Numbered from the stretch's first letter, positions 40,659-51,789 are shown. The stretch is 64,000 bases of DNA from Naumovozyma dairenensis CBS 421 (GCF_000227115.2 NC_016485.2:720025-784024); one strand, 5' to 3'. Numbers and translations: made by a program. The notes: generated by a model not told the origin, from the sequence alone.

Positions 40659-40870
40659 AACAAGTAGTTGATGTCATATCTTACTTTTTGTTGTTAATAA
40701 ACCTGTTATTATACATTCTTATATTATTTCAATAAACCAATACTTGTTCCAATCTTAAATATTTTTGGTTTTTCATCATTAATGGTATTATAGTCCACCT
40801 ATAAAATTTTATTTATATAATTTCATATTTCTATAAACTTTTTCTCGTACGCACAGATACGCTAAGTCAT

Positions 40871-42370
40871 CTATTCATACAAATCTTCATCTAATCTTGC
40901 AGCTGGGTTGGTTTCGATGAAATCTAGAGAAACCTTATGACCTAACAATTCTCTAATATTTTGAACCTTATATTTGATCATAGTTGGTCTTTCCAATGAT
41001 AGACCCCAACCTAAGACTCTTAAATCTTTTGGTAAACCCATGGATTCCAACATTTCAGGTCTAAACATACCGGAATTACCAATTTCAACCCATTTACCAA
41101 GACCTTCATGCCATGAGAAGATTTCCATGGAAGGTTCCGTGTATGGATTATAAGTTGGTTTGAATCTTAACCCAGTGACACCCATCTTAGCGAAAAATTC
41201 TTCCATGAATTTAATCAAATCACCTAGAGTGATATTATAATCTGCCAAGACACCTTCAACTTGATGGAATTCAGCCAAATGTGTAGCGTCCACAGCTTCA
41301 TTACGGAAAACTCTATCGATAGAGAATAATCTTGTTGGTTTGGGATCCTTGGCTAAATCATGTAACATTCTTGCTGAAATGGCTGTAGTATGTGTTCTTA
41401 AGACTAATTTCTGACATTCTTCTTCTTTCCAATTGTAACGGTAACCGATTGAATCGAATTTACCATTTTCATGAACGGCTTTAATATTGGAAATGTAAGT
41501 TTTATCTTCAGGTAAATCAGCAGTTAATGGATCCTTGATGTAGAAAGTATCTTGTAAATCACGAGCTGGATGCTGTTGTGGGACGTATAATGCATCGAAA
41601 TTCCAGAACCCAGTTTCAACGTATTGGTTTGATGGCATTTCAGTGAACCCCATAGAGAAGAAAATTTGTCTGAATTCTTCTCTAACTTTGTTTAATGGAT
41701 GTAATGCACCAGATGAAACATTTACACCTTGAGAATTGAAATTATAAGCTTTGAATTTCAAATCTTTGTAAGAACCAGTGGCGACCATTTCGGAAGTTAT
41801 ATCAGTTTCCAATTTGGCAAGTTCTAGAGAGAAATCAGGACCTTTGGTGACCGAATAATCTGTTAATTTTCTTGGTGTAATCAATTTTCTCTTTTTCAAA
41901 TCATTTATAGTTTTGGTATCTAATGTTTCACCATCGACGATTTTTTGTAATAGAATCTTAGTTTCATCTTCAATGGTATCGAGGGGTTGGGATTTGAACT
42001 TATCACTAACTTCTAATTCATTTTCTTTGTTCTTAACGATCCAACCGCTCTTGAAAGCACGAGCTTGACCAACTTTACCGTCGGCACCCATCTTAGACAT
42101 GACATCTTTAATTTGCAGTTTACCCAATTCCTTAACTAGACTCAATAGTTTCATTTCATGGGATCCATTAGCTATAATGTCTTTACCTTCATTGGATAAA
42201 TCATAGGCGATGTTTTCGGACTTGACGTAGTTTAATTTAGAATGAGCATTCAATGAACTTAAAGCAGCTAGAACTTCTTGAGAATTCTTTTCTGGGAAGA
42301 CCTGTGCTGTGGATTTAATTTCATTCAATTCAGCCAATTTCTTCAATATTTGTAATTGGAAGTCTGACAT
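40871..42370 (-). CDS. FRS2: FRS2, phenylalanyl-tRNA synthetase alpha subunit (cytosolic)
   Basis: This 499-residue class II aminoacyl-tRNA synthetase subunit is close to S. cerevisiae Frs2 (503). The N-terminal 170 residues resemble the winged-helix tRNA-binding region (QVFPEKNSQEVLAALSSLNAHSKL). The catalytic core contains LNKVREEFRQIFFSMGF (motif 1 area) and FRNEAVDATHLAEFHQVEG (motif 2, near 353). GWGLSLERPTMI is motif 3, near 453, and the GNSGMFRPEML Phe-site block lies between motifs 2 and 3. It joins FRS1 to form the cytosolic alpha2-beta2 enzyme. Next to BUD27 and GAT1 in S. cerevisiae; here the GCR1_C-like gene and IES3 intervene. Confidence 0.98.
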   Translation of the reverse strand: MSDFQLQILKKLAELNEIKSTAQVFPEKNSQEVLAALSSLNAHSKLNYVKSENIAYDLSNEGKDIIANGSHEMKLLSLVKELGKLQIKDVMSKMGADGKVGQARAFKSGWIVKNKENELEVSDKFKSQPLDTIEDETKILLQKIVDGETLDTKTINDLKKRKLITPRKLTDYSVTKGPDFSLELAKLETDITSEMVATGSYKDLKFKAYNFNSQGVNVSSGALHPLNKVREEFRQIFFSMGFTEMPSNQYVETGFWNFDALYVPQQHPARDLQDTFYIKDPLTADLPEDKTYISNIKAVHENGKFDSIGYRYNWKEEECQKLVLRTHTTAISARMLHDLAKDPKPTRLFSIDRVFRNEAVDATHLAEFHQVEGVLADYNITLGDLIKFMEEFFAKMGVTGLRFKPTYNPYTEPSMEIFSWHEGLGKWVEIGNSGMFRPEMLESMGLPKDLRVLGWGLSLERPTMIKYKVQNIRELLGHKVSLDFIETNPAARLDEDLYE

Positions 42371-42821
42371 TCTTTTTTCTTACTTTATAATGATTATGAT
42401 CGACTTACGAATTTTGATGAACTTTTTGTAGGAAATTAAAGTGCACTATCGTGATTCGCAATCGTTCTTCGTCCCGTTCACAGATAAGGCTTATATATAC
42501 TAATCGACGACTATATGTACTGCAATTATACGTTAAAATAATCTTGAAAAAAAATATATATATATTTGTATATAAAAAGAAAGAGCTTACTGTTCTATAG
42601 CTAGCTAACTGTCACTCACTCGGTGCTGTTAGTGCTTCTTTACTTTTTCTGAAAAATTTTTCAAAACGGGCGCCGCCTCGCAGAAAATTGAAATTTCCAC
42701 GTAACCTAAAGGTAAACATATCGTTTTACATGATCACTTATAAGCAGGGACAGACTGAATATATATACCCAAGTGGGACAGATGTTGGACCGTTCTTATA
42801 CTGGTACTTGTAATATTTCTC
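42371..42821 (-). promoter_or_regulatory. FRS2 upstream region
   Basis: The 451-bp interval has a long A/T tract near 42546-42575, suited to nucleosome exclusion, and a GC-rich patch GGGCGCCGCC near 42667-42676. No ORF is present. It also carries the IES3 3' end. Confidence 0.35.
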
Positions 42822-43499
42822 TTAGACTACATTAGATATTTTCCCCGGTGCTACTTTCCTTCTTTTCGGTCTATTGAAAGCAAGCGTGGAACTGAATGAT
42901 TGGGTAGCTACTTCGGCGGCACCTAAATCAATTGCACCCTTAGTTCTCTTTCTATTTCTATTCTTTACGCTGAAGAGATCTAGTTCCGCATTTGCATCCA
43001 AGACTATTTCGTTGAGCGTAAACCATTTCCTCTCCTCATTCAATTCGTTCTTATATTCATTAATCAAATTAGTTTGAATTTTGGTTAACCAACCGATTTT
43101 TTCAAACAATAAATCTACTTCTGAATCACCCTCTATTACTTCATCCTCTTCCACCTTTAAATTCGGTATCTCCTCAACCCTTCCATTTATAGATGCTGCA
43201 AATTTATCATTCATACGAAATAAATCATCTTTAAACACAGTAGCTTTCAAAGCATTTATATCTTGTTCCTCTCTTGAAGCCGTTGCGATGAATGTCCCAG
43301 GAACAGTCTTTATCACTTCATAATTTATCTTAGAGACATCATCTATGTTCATTATGTGTCTCTTGGTATTTTGATCCTTGTCTAAGGATGTTAGGTCTGG
43401 TTTAAGGTCATTTTTATATTTCTTGATAGCATGGTATGCATATTGGACCTGTTTATCTTCTGCTAGTAACCGCTGAAATTCAAGCTCTGTTGGGTTCAT
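42822..43499 (-). CDS. IES3: IES3, INO80 chromatin-remodelling complex subunit
   Basis: The 225-residue protein matches S. cerevisiae Ies3 (250) along its length in my recollection of that sequence. KRHIMNIDDVSKINYEVIK lies near residues 46-64 and FKDDLFRMNDKF near 90. KIQTNLINEYKNEL precedes the diagnostic ERKWFTLNEIVLDANAELDLFS near 155-176. The end has LAFNRPKRRKV, a basic nuclear-localisation-like sequence. Ies3 sits in the Arp5-associated and telomerase-linked part of INO80. The gene is YLR052W on S. cerevisiae chromosome XII; here it lies between FRS2 and GAT1. IES1, another INO80 subunit, is 10 kb downstream. Confidence 0.92.
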   Translation of the reverse strand: MNPTELEFQRLLAEDKQVQYAYHAIKKYKNDLKPDLTSLDKDQNTKRHIMNIDDVSKINYEVIKTVPGTFIATASREEQDINALKATVFKDDLFRMNDKFAASINGRVEEIPNLKVEEDEVIEGDSEVDLLFEKIGWLTKIQTNLINEYKNELNEERKWFTLNEIVLDANAELDLFSVKNRNRKRTKGAIDLGAAEVATQSFSSTLAFNRPKRRKVAPGKISNVV

Positions 43500-46469
43500 T
43501 TACGGATTTTGGTTGTATTGTTCAGTTCAAAAAATTCGTCCAGAGGATATTATAATATATCTGGTTTCTTAGTAGCAATGAGATGGATACCGATATAGTC
43601 GATTATTTCCTATATTTTTGCAATTGACTAGTACTAGCAATAGCATTACTTCAAGGTTTTGATATATATAAGTTTGAATGCCGTAATAAGGTTACCCGCC
43701 TCCTGTAAAGAATTCTACCTCTCGCATTTTCCGTAGAGTTAGTACCGCCCTTTGGCGTTAATTTCACCTCTGCTATACCAAAAAAAAAGGTTATACAATA
43801 TTAATACAAAAACTCGTCATAAAATTCAAGGTATATAGACACATACTATAAATGCAGCCTCTAATTTTCTGTCAAGAAAAGAAAGCCATCTTTAAAATAA
43901 AGTCTGAAGAGTTTGTCGGAATATTGTCAATGTTTTCCATCTTTTCTTTAGTAGTGCAAATGGTGGAGTAGGCGTGTTTTTGATTCTTTTTTTTTTGTTA
44001 TTTTGCGAACCACTCTGCAGGGTCAATAGGGTGTATTCTAACCCACCGGTACTAAAGCTACTTCTAGTATTTTTCTACCTTTTTATATGGAACAGTCCCT
44101 TTGATGAACTTCAATGGAAAGCGTAGGTGTGTTCCCCATAATCCCGTTCTTATCGAAGTTTGATTCTCAGCTCCAACAGTTTAATAGAAATGAAAAAAAA
44201 ATGAGGAAGCAAAAGATATTAATTAAACGATACCTATGATTTGCATCTATTAATAAAAGTCATTGGGCTGGACCCCATGGCCGTCAACTATCTATATGAT
44301 TGGACGGTTACCAGAAGTCTGGGTACAAGGATCGAACATCGAAGTTGACCAATCGATACCAACACAGTTGAATATTCCACCTTTTTAGTTTTTACATAGT
44401 AATGGCACTTAAACTTACCTTGATCTAAGTCATTATATAAATTTCGTTTTTGTAACCACATAGGTAGGTCCCACCCAGCCACGTGGATGAACGCTATTAG
44501 AGTGGTATCTCTTCCATCAACTTCTTACTAGGATGACGGTACTGTACAAGAATTTAATGTTTTCAACAACAGCACTTCTATTTTCAAACATGTTATAAAT
44601 ATCATCAGAACATAACTCATATTGCTTAATGAGTCGTTAAAGGTCATCAAAATTATGTTTTATGTTTCCGGGTTCATTGAAAAGAGGTTTATTTTCTTAT
44701 CATTATATTGGATAAAAATCGTACTTGAAAATCTCGTTATGACTAATAAACCACCTTACAAGCCCATTTATTATTTAGTTTAATGCCTATCTATCTTGAT
44801 ATATATGCGTGTTTTCTCGTTGAGCGTCGTAAGCTTTTCCCAGATTTTCGGATACTAACCCAAATTAATCCTGATCTCAAAAGGGTGCTTTCATGTTGTC
44901 AGAAAGTTATCGAAGTTTATCTGATAATAAAGCTTGTACAACTCTTTAATCTTCCTTATATTACTCTATGAATATTGGTTTCGAACCTTATCCCTATACC
45001 TAATGGACATGCTCCCTTGATTTCATTTTTTCTTTAATTTTTTCCTTATATAGAATGTGTAAAAAAGACAACCCCCCTAATTAGTTTCTTGTAATCTCTA
45101 ATATGGGGGTATACTTAACGCAAATGAGTCACCATTCAACCTTACATCTCTTCCCTACTTAGTGTCCCAATAATATATGTGTGTGTAATTCTTAATCATC
45201 TATTCGTGATAGAAACAGCAAATATCCTAAGGTATATGGGCCTTATATGTCTTTAGATATCCTTAAAATTTTATTCAGCAAAGAATATTACGTTTTGAAC
45301 CCATTATTCGACCAAACAAGACTTTATCAGTAAATAATGGATATTTGCTGTAACTTTTTTTCTTTATGTTGTTTGGAAATAGCCCATCTACATCAAGCTT
45401 ATGATACTTAAATTACGTAGTAAATAGCTACAGCTTGTTGAAGCTAAGGATAAACCTGATACTCAACTCAAAATAGACAAGCGATACGTACATCTCTCAC
45501 AACTATATGAGATCCCTTATTTGGCAGTTGATTTACAGAGCAAATAGTACTAGTAATACTATCAATACCATGCTGCGATGGTTCTGTAGTGTACGGTAAA
45601 TTTGATGGTATGTCGTTTACCGGAAAAGTGAATCACTACTATTAATGTTGCCGATATCAATTCATTATGTACGTTTGTTTAGACCAGACGAAGTAGTGTT
45701 GTCAAATAAAATCTAATTGGTCGGAAAAATCTAATCTCGGACTTGAAGATAAGATAAGAACAAGGCTGTGTCTGGGTTTCCTTTTCGCGGCTGTCAAAAA
45801 GCCATTTGTACGCTATTTTCTCAGAGGCAGTTTAACTCCGACGGTGGGCAGTTTTTCCTTTTTCCTTCTTGAACTTTCCTCTTTTTTAATTTTAACCCCA
45901 AACGTACAGTACCCAGGTGGGACAGTAAACCTCAATGATCCAGCCAGCCACTTTCTCGAGGACAGGTTACTGTAAATAGAGTCAGCAATGTACGTAAGTG
46001 CGAAGCATATTGACGGAGTTGGAATGTTTACTTGGAAGTTTAGACAACCGAAGTCAAATGGGCGTCAGGGAGGGCAGGTTCGAAGACACATCTGAAATAT
46101 GCAACACATTGTGAGCCCCCTTACACATGTAAGTACTTTCGTACATCTGAGACTCTACAACGTAATCCTGGAAGATTAACTCTTCTCAGTCCATGTGTCT
46201 CTAATTGGCAGATAAGGAATAAGCTCACATACGTAAACAAATAAAACACTTGCGATGGTAAAACTGAGACGCGTTTGTCAAGTAAACTGGAACAGCCATT
46301 AGATATGATTTATTCCCATACTAATAACTTGCAGTAGATGTAATGTATATATATGCAAAAAAAAATTAATTGAAACCTCTCCTAATTAAATAAACTAACA
46401 AGTGTGAATATTAAATTTTATCAGCACGTTGACGTGAACTGGAACACATAAACAACCCAAATAATAATA
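43500..46469. other. Gene-free 3-kb interval between IES3 and GAT1
   Basis: No convincing ORF (longest about 64 codons) or RNA gene is present. TTACCCG (Reb1 type) at 43692-43698, about 195 bp from the IES3 start, marks its promoter. GATAAG elements at 45748-45758 and 46211-46216 lie upstream of GAT1. A TACTAAC at 44853-44859 lacks an accompanying yeast intron structure. The rest is AT-rich with no visible function. Confidence 0.5.
45748..45758 (+). promoter_or_regulatory. Tandem GATAAG elements upstream of GAT1
   Basis: GATAAGATAAG gives two overlapping GATAAG sites about 710 bp upstream of the GAT1 ATG. Another GATAAG at 46211-46216 is 254 bp upstream. Gln3, Gat1, Dal80 and Gzf3 bind such elements, and GAT1 in S. 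cerevisiae is cross-regulated by these GATA factors under nitrogen limitation. Confidence 0.65.
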
Positions 46470-47963
46470 ATGCCTGAATCAACTTTAACAAATATTTTGA
46501 AGTTACAAGAATCTGAAAAAAATGGACGAGAAGAACTCAACAAAACAGTGAAAAAGTCACGAGGTCTCAGCGAAGATACCGATGAAGCCATTTGGAAGCT
46601 TTACTCTGGAGCAAAAACTATCCTCCCGTATAAGGAAAGAATATTGAATTTTGCCTGGAGGTCTATGAACTCACCTTATAAAAGAGCGAAGGTAAATAGT
46701 TCCTTAGATTTTCTTCAAAAGAATTCTATGGAATTCATTCAGATGAACCCAAATCGTACTGACATTTTTGAACAAAATATGGACAATATGTCAGAATATG
46801 ATCAAAAGGATCAGAATAATGGTAACATCAACACAATAAATGGTACTGTTCACTTTGGTTCTTTTTCCAATGATCCTGTAAATATTATTTCTAATTCTTT
46901 TAGCAGCAACGTTTTTGATTATCCCTTTCAAGATGAGTATATTGATTTTAATAGCAAAAATGCTTTTACTGATCCTCTTGTTGCTGAATCCCCTGCACTG
47001 AAAAGTGATATTTCAAGTACATTGTTAGAAAATGAACGAGATAATATTAATAATATACCTGATCTCTTGAATAGAACCACTTCTGGACAAGAACAACGAG
47101 AACTTTCTGATTTCCAAACTAGCAATTCACACTTTTCCTTAGAAAATACGGCTAACTCCCTTCAAGGTTTTACTCCGAGTACGTGGAATCACAAAGCAAG
47201 ATATATTGACTCCATAAATAATAAATCCAATCTTAATGATATATCTTCCCATTTTTCCTTGACTGAACATTATTTGAATGATCCTTCTCCAATTCAAATA
47301 CCAAGTAGGCCCTCTACTTCTCTACGACAACCAATTCCAATAAACCCTCAAAGTCATTCACAAACGACTTTTCTAAATGCAACGTTTACGCCTACAAGTT
47401 TACCTACATTGAGCGGTTTAAACAACTCAACACGAAAAAGAAGGGATCAAAGTATCAGGAAAAGACAACCTTCAATTGGGACATCGTTGAAGAAAAACTC
47501 TAATACATCGTTATCATCATTAATGAATAATTATAACACAACAACCGATAATAAGACATCAATCCGTTGTAATAATTGTGGCACTGGTACAACACCACTT
47601 TGGAGGAAAGATCCAAATGGGAATTCCCTGTGTAATGCATGTGGGTTATTTCTGAAATTACATGGTGTAATGAGACCGTTATCCTTAAAGACAGATGTCA
47701 TTAAAAAGAGACAAAGAGGCTCTAAAAATGGATTGAATGTTTCCAAGAAGAATTCAACTGCAAATTTGAGAGAGAATATTACTAATACGGGAGATATAGA
47801 TAGAAGAAGGAAAAGAAACAGTACCCAATATTCTGGTGTTGACTCGACGTTCGCAAGAAATGACGATAATTGTAATCATCCGTCCCTGGTGGGTTCCTTG
47901 CCAATAAATGTCGTAGAAGGACAAAATCCTGTAAACCTTGATTGGTTAAGCCTTGACATATGA
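46470..47963 (+). CDS. GAT1: GAT1, GATA-type nitrogen catabolite activator
   Basis: The encoded 497-residue protein has one GATA zinc finger near residues 366-390, CNNC-X17-CNAC, with [26 protein letters not shown]. The basic [15 protein letters not shown] tail follows. An N-terminal block [27 protein letters not shown] near residues 37-63 matches the conserved N-terminal fungal nitrogen-regulator segment of Gat1. The last residues LDWLSLDI match the conserved Gat1 C-terminus. Asn/Ser-rich linkers fill the middle. Gat1 activates nitrogen-catabolite-repressed genes when TORC1 is low. Its position after FRS2 agrees with YFL021W, and upstream GATAAG boxes suggest feedback. Confidence 0.95.
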   Translation: MPESTLTNILKLQESEKNGREELNKTVKKSRGLSEDTDEAIWKLYSGAKTILPYKERILNFAWRSMNSPYKRAKVNSSLDFLQKNSMEFIQMNPNRTDIFEQNMDNMSEYDQKDQNNGNINTINGTVHFGSFSNDPVNIISNSFSSNVFDYPFQDEYIDFNSKNAFTDPLVAESPALKSDISSTLLENERDNINNIPDLLNRTTSGQEQRELSDFQTSNSHFSLENTANSLQGFTPSTWNHKARYIDSINNKSNLNDISSHFSLTEHYLNDPSPIQIPSRPSTSLRQPIPINPQSHSQTTFLNATFTPTSLPTLSGLNNSTRKRRDQSIRKRQPSIGTSLKKNSNTSLSSLMNNYNTTTDNKTSIRCNNCGTGTTPLWRKDPNGNSLCNACGLFLKLHGVMRPLSLKTDVIKKRQRGSKNGLNVSKKNSTANLRENITNTGDIDRRRKRNSTQYSGVDSTFARNDDNCNHPSLVGSLPINVVEGQNPVNLDWLSLDI

Positions 47964-48502
47964 CTAGATTGTTATAATAGATACTATATAAACGAAAGGA
48001 GTTAATTATTTATCTATGAAGAATATCGGGCCCAGGGCCATTATATATTTACCATTGTGCCTACATATAATTCAATAAATGTGACGTTACTTTTTCGGTC
48101 AGAAAGTCTGATTAGCGAATCTGGAATAAAAAAGGAATCTTGATCATTGTATAAAATACTAGAAAAACTGTAAGAAACAATCATAAATAATAGAGCTATT
48201 AAGGTATGAAAGAACAGAAATCCCCTTCCAGGCCAAAAACGTATATACAATAACCAGCGACGATGAGAGGAACTGATATATAACATAGACTATGTGTCAA
48301 GCGCCTAAATGGCTAACTATCGGAAGAGTACTAATTTAAATGTTCTCCGGGTAATACCTCCGAAACATTTTTTTGAAAAATTTAATCATTTAATTACCAA
48401 TTTTTGTTACCTCTATAAGAGCAATAAGTACACAACCTGTTCCAATACATGAGAGCAAAAATAAAAACAGTAATTGCACTAATAATAATAAATAATACCA
48501 AT
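47964..48502 (+). promoter_or_regulatory. GAT1 3' region and SMX2 promoter
   Basis: The 539-bp interval contains CGGGTAA (Reb1 type) at 48348-48354, 149 bp before the SMX2 ATG, followed by a T/A-rich tract. An antisense frame at 48041-48286 has no recognisable features. PAU5 and LPD1, which lie nearby in S. cerevisiae, are absent. Confidence 0.45.
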
Positions 48503-48733
48503 ATGGTCTCCACTCCTGAACTGAAAAAATATATGGACAAAAAAATCCTAATCCAACTGAATGGCTCTAGAAAGATTGCGGGGATTCTTCGAGGTTATGA
48601 TATATTTTTAAATGTCGTTATAGATGACGCTGTGGAGGTAAGTGCGGATGGTTCTAAACATCAGCTAGGTATACAGACTGTCATTAGAGGGAACTCCATA
48701 GTTGCCCTTGAGGCCCTAGATACAATAGCATAG
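48503..48733 (+). CDS. SMX2: SMX2, Sm protein G of spliceosomal snRNPs
   Basis: The 76-residue Sm-fold protein (S. cerevisiae 77) has the Sm1 motif KKILIQLNGSRKIAGILRGYDIFLNVVIDDA and the Sm2 motif IRGNSIVALEAL. SmG is one of seven Sm proteins forming the ring on U1, U2, U4 and U5 snRNAs, and on telomerase RNA in yeast. The frame is open back to an ATG at 48449, which would add 18 residues. I chose 48503 because MVSTPELKKYMDKK is the family N-terminus. The gene is convergent with GNA1. Confidence 0.95.
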   Translation: MVSTPELKKYMDKKILIQLNGSRKIAGILRGYDIFLNVVIDDAVEVSADGSKHQLGIQTVIRGNSIVALEALDTIA

Positions 48734-48910
48734 AAATTTAGATTTACTACTTACTCGAATAATAAAAGGCGGACTGAACGGGAATTGAACTAGAATGGGA
48801 ATATAAAATATTTTGACAATAGAGAAAAATTATTTCATCTGTTACAAATTACTTTGTATAAAGGTTGTTGTTGTTGATTGTCTCTTTATATAAACGTTAG
48901 TAGAGGTCTG

Positions 48911-49384
48911 CTATTTTCTTTTTTGCATTTCAATAGCAGTAGTTGAATACCCACATTTTTCATAGAATTTAACATTTTTCTCATTACAATCTAATATAAT
49001 TTTATAACAACCAGATTGGAACCCTAAATCACTCAAATATCCAAGTAATGCCTTTCCTAATTTTTTACCTTGATGATTCTTAGACACTGCAATATCTTCA
49101 ATATGTCCACATATACCACCTTCATGAATTAATTTTTGTTCCAAGATAATATTCCCCACTGCGGCAACTTCATCAGTATTAACATCGACAATCACAGAGG
49201 GATTATATTTATAGATGGATTTATCATGGTACATTTGAACAGAATTCCAGTAATCGACAATGGATTCAAATTGTTCACGAGTAAGATTACCAACTGTAGT
49301 TAGAACCGCTAAGGTTTCAACTACACCTTCGTAATCTTTCTTTTCAATTCTTCTGATCTTGTAACCTTCTGGTAATGTCATCAC
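48911..49384 (-). CDS. GNA1: GNA1, glucosamine-6-phosphate N-acetyltransferase
   Basis: This 157-residue GNAT acetyltransferase (S. cerevisiae 159) makes GlcNAc-6-phosphate for UDP-GlcNAc, chitin, GPI and N-glycan synthesis. GHIEDIAVSKNHQGKKLGKALL holds the acetyl-CoA pyrophosphate loop (Q-x-x-x-x-G). YKIILDCNEKNVKFYEKCGY is the substrate and dimer-interface block, and the protein ends MQKRK. It begins with two Met codons; the second (49381) aligns with the S. cerevisiae start MSLPDGF. Small and complete. It lies between SMX2 and MDJ1, as in YFL017C-YFL016C. Confidence 0.97.
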   Translation of the reverse strand: MMTLPEGYKIRRIEKKDYEGVVETLAVLTTVGNLTREQFESIVDYWNSVQMYHDKSIYKYNPSVIVDVNTDEVAAVGNIILEQKLIHEGGICGHIEDIAVSKNHQGKKLGKALLGYLSDLGFQSGCYKIILDCNEKNVKFYEKCGYSTTAIEMQKRK

Positions 49385-49797
49385 TTCTACTTCTTGGGAT
49401 TCTGCTCAATTTTACTATGGTCCTATTTTTGTCTTTTCTTTTCGACGTAATGCAAGTATTATTTCGACTACTTTTATAAACCCTTCATTCCCCTAAATTT
49501 TTTTTTTTCGTTATACTTCTATAATTACGTACGTCGTGTGTGCGTAACTCGGACAATAAAATAATAAGGCGATAAATTCACATATAAAAGAAACGTGAAA
49601 TGTAAAGTTGACACTTCGCTTTTGAAATGTATAGTATTCAGTATCATATTCACTTTACTATTACCAACTATTAAGAAGTAATGAAAATTAAGTATTGTTA
49701 TTTACTTTATACGAATTAAATTGGGATATGTACAAGATACATCTATGTGTATATGTTCTATATATATGTGGTCTTCTATAGTTTCGAAATTCGGGAA
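49385..49797 (-). promoter_or_regulatory. MDJ1 3'UTR and GNA1 promoter
   Basis: This 413-bp interval contains a T9 tract near 49499-49508 close to GNA1. It also carries the Puf3-type element in the MDJ1 3'UTR (49727-49736). An overlapping plus-strand frame (49721-50074) is antisense shadow of MDJ1. Confidence 0.45.
49727..49736 (-). promoter_or_regulatory. Puf3-type 3'UTR element of MDJ1
   Basis: Read on the minus strand this is CTTGTACATA, an exact CNUGUANAUA Puf3 recognition motif. It lies 62-71 nt after the MDJ1 stop codon. Puf3 binds mRNAs for mitochondrial biogenesis proteins. MDJ1 encodes a mitochondrial DnaJ, so context and motif agree. Confidence 0.7.
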
Positions 49798-51291
49798 TCA
49801 AGCGTTCTTATCGCCTTTAATCTTCTTAAATGCGTTACTGATAAATTTTTCTAACCGTCCTAAGGCACTCGGTTCATCTGGATTATTCTTTGTAGGATCT
49901 ATATATGTATCATTTGATTTTGATGATGTTTCGTCTTTTTTATTATCATTTGTAGTAGTGCCCTCACTGGTTGTACCACCACCACCTGATATGGGATTAT
50001 GTTCGATAGTCCTTTTTGCCATGGTATCATTAGTGACATCAGCTAAAGCTTCCCATAAACATTTTTCAGCCTGAGATTGAGGAGTCTTCATAATAATCTT
50101 ATATTGAACTTTCATGTTCCCACGATTATCCTTATTAATCGAACTACGTGGTACACCAAGGTTTGGAATAGAAATAATTTGATCATGTTTAGTTCCAGGG
50201 GATACTTTCAATCGAATTTGAGTACCATCTACGGTTGGAATCTTCACAACACCACCTAATATAGCGGTAGTAATTGGTATTTGTTTAGTGAACCAAATAT
50301 CATACTTATCTCTAATTGAGAAATTAGGATCTTTATTAACACGAACTCTAACTAACAAATCACCTCTCGATAATTTAATCGAATTCATCATAGCTGGATC
50401 AATGGATGCACCAGTTTGTGGGTAATTCCCTTGTCCAGGGACCCTTATCACATCCCCATCTTGTAACCCATTAGGTAAATTGACATCAATAGATTTATTA
50501 TGATTCAATTCAACACCATCACCATGACAAGATGAACAAATATCTTTAGAGTCAATAATGGTACCTTCCCCATGACAATGATTACAAGTAGAAACCATTT
50601 GGAACCCGCTTCTGATATGAACCTTCTGACCAGATCCATGACAAGAAGGACAAGTTGTTCTCTTTGCGTTCCTATTTAAACCTGATCCAGAACATTTATT
50701 ACAAGGATCCATGGAATTGAATTTCAAATTAACATTCTGTACACCAAACACTGCATCTTTAAAATTCAAGTTATGTACAATTTCAATGGGATCACCTTTA
50801 AATTCTCTATAAATGTTGGATTGTCTTCTTGCTCTTCCCCCGCCAGTGGCATGCGGTCCATTACCAAATGCAGCTCCAAATAAATCTTCAAAATTTATAC
50901 CAAAATCAGCAAAGGGATTACCGCTTCCTGAAGAGGTTTGTCCGAATGGGTACCCACCGGGGAACCCACCTGGTCCTCCACCAGGTCCACCAGCGCCGCC
51001 TTGTTGAGCATCTTGGAAAGCTGATGGACCGAATGTATCGTATTGTTTCCTTTTATTTTCATCGGAAAGTATCTCATAGGCGTTTTGTAAATCATGAAAT
51101 TTCTTCTCAGCGTCCGGTTGTTTGTTTATATCAGGATGATATTTTTTGGCTAGTTTGTAATATGCCTTTTTGATTTCTGAGGTACTTGCTGAGTTGTTTA
51201 CACCTAGAACTGAATATGGATCTTTAATTTCTTGATTTCTTATTGATGATGAATGGAAATGTTTTCTGTGGGTATATGGTCTTATTCGTGT

Positions 51292-51322
<31 letters not shown>

Positions 51323-51456
51323 GTAGAGGGAGTTCCCCTGTCTGCAGTGTTATTAAGAAGCAGTAACGAGAATGATGGCACAATAGATGAAGATGAAGAA
51401 CTATATGATCTACCTATTATGGTAGATAATAGTTTCATCTTATTAAGATAGGACAT
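49798..51456 (-). CDS. MDJ1: MDJ1, mitochondrial type I DnaJ co-chaperone
   Basis: The 552-residue protein (S. cerevisiae 511) has a Ser/Arg-rich N-terminal 75 residues low in acidic residues, a mitochondrial targeting sequence. The J domain ([10 protein letters not shown] to YHPDINKQ) lies near 78-143 with an intact HPD, followed by a Gly/Phe-rich region. Four zinc motifs follow: [24 protein letters not shown] and CSSCHGDG. The C-terminal substrate-binding domain comes last. It works with Ssc1 and Mge1 in matrix protein folding. Poly-Ser in the presequence is encoded by a (TGA)10 microsatellite on the plus strand. ATG at codon 7 is an alternative start. A heat-shock element lies upstream. 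Confidence 0.96.
51292..51321 (+). repeat. (TGA)10 microsatellite encoding poly-Ser in MDJ1
   Basis: Ten uninterrupted TGA units on the plus strand read as TCA Ser codons on the MDJ1 strand, inside the mitochondrial presequence. Length variation would alter the presequence without breaking the frame. Confidence 0.85.
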
Positions 51457-51789
51457 ATTTCTTCTTTTTCTTCTTCTTCTTCTTCTTGTTTAGCTAATTT
51501 TTCTTTCCTCGATGCCTAACTTGATGTTTCCTAAGATATGTATTGACCTCCCTTAATATGAATGGAATTTCTTAGTAATCGGGATAAGCAGGATTAAGAT
51601 ATGGATTAGGTCTGAGGTAAATTAAATAAAGGTATAGATCTTCTATAGATGTAGAATGTTATAGTCAGACTGCTTGTTTTTCCAATGTAAGTCTCAAGTG
51701 AATGAATAATGAATCATTTCAACTCATAAGCTTTTTCGTAATTATGTTTTGGAATTTTCCTCGGATTATATGAAAATTTACAGGTATGT

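Noticed and set aside
44853..44859. TACTAAC branch-point-like sequence
   Set aside because: No GTATGT donor with coding sequence on either side was found; it is probably chance in a gene-free interval.
44960..44990. Minus-strand GGTTCGAAACC resembling a tRNA box B
   Set aside because: The bases on either side do not form a five-pair T-stem, and no box A or cloverleaf fits at the right distance.
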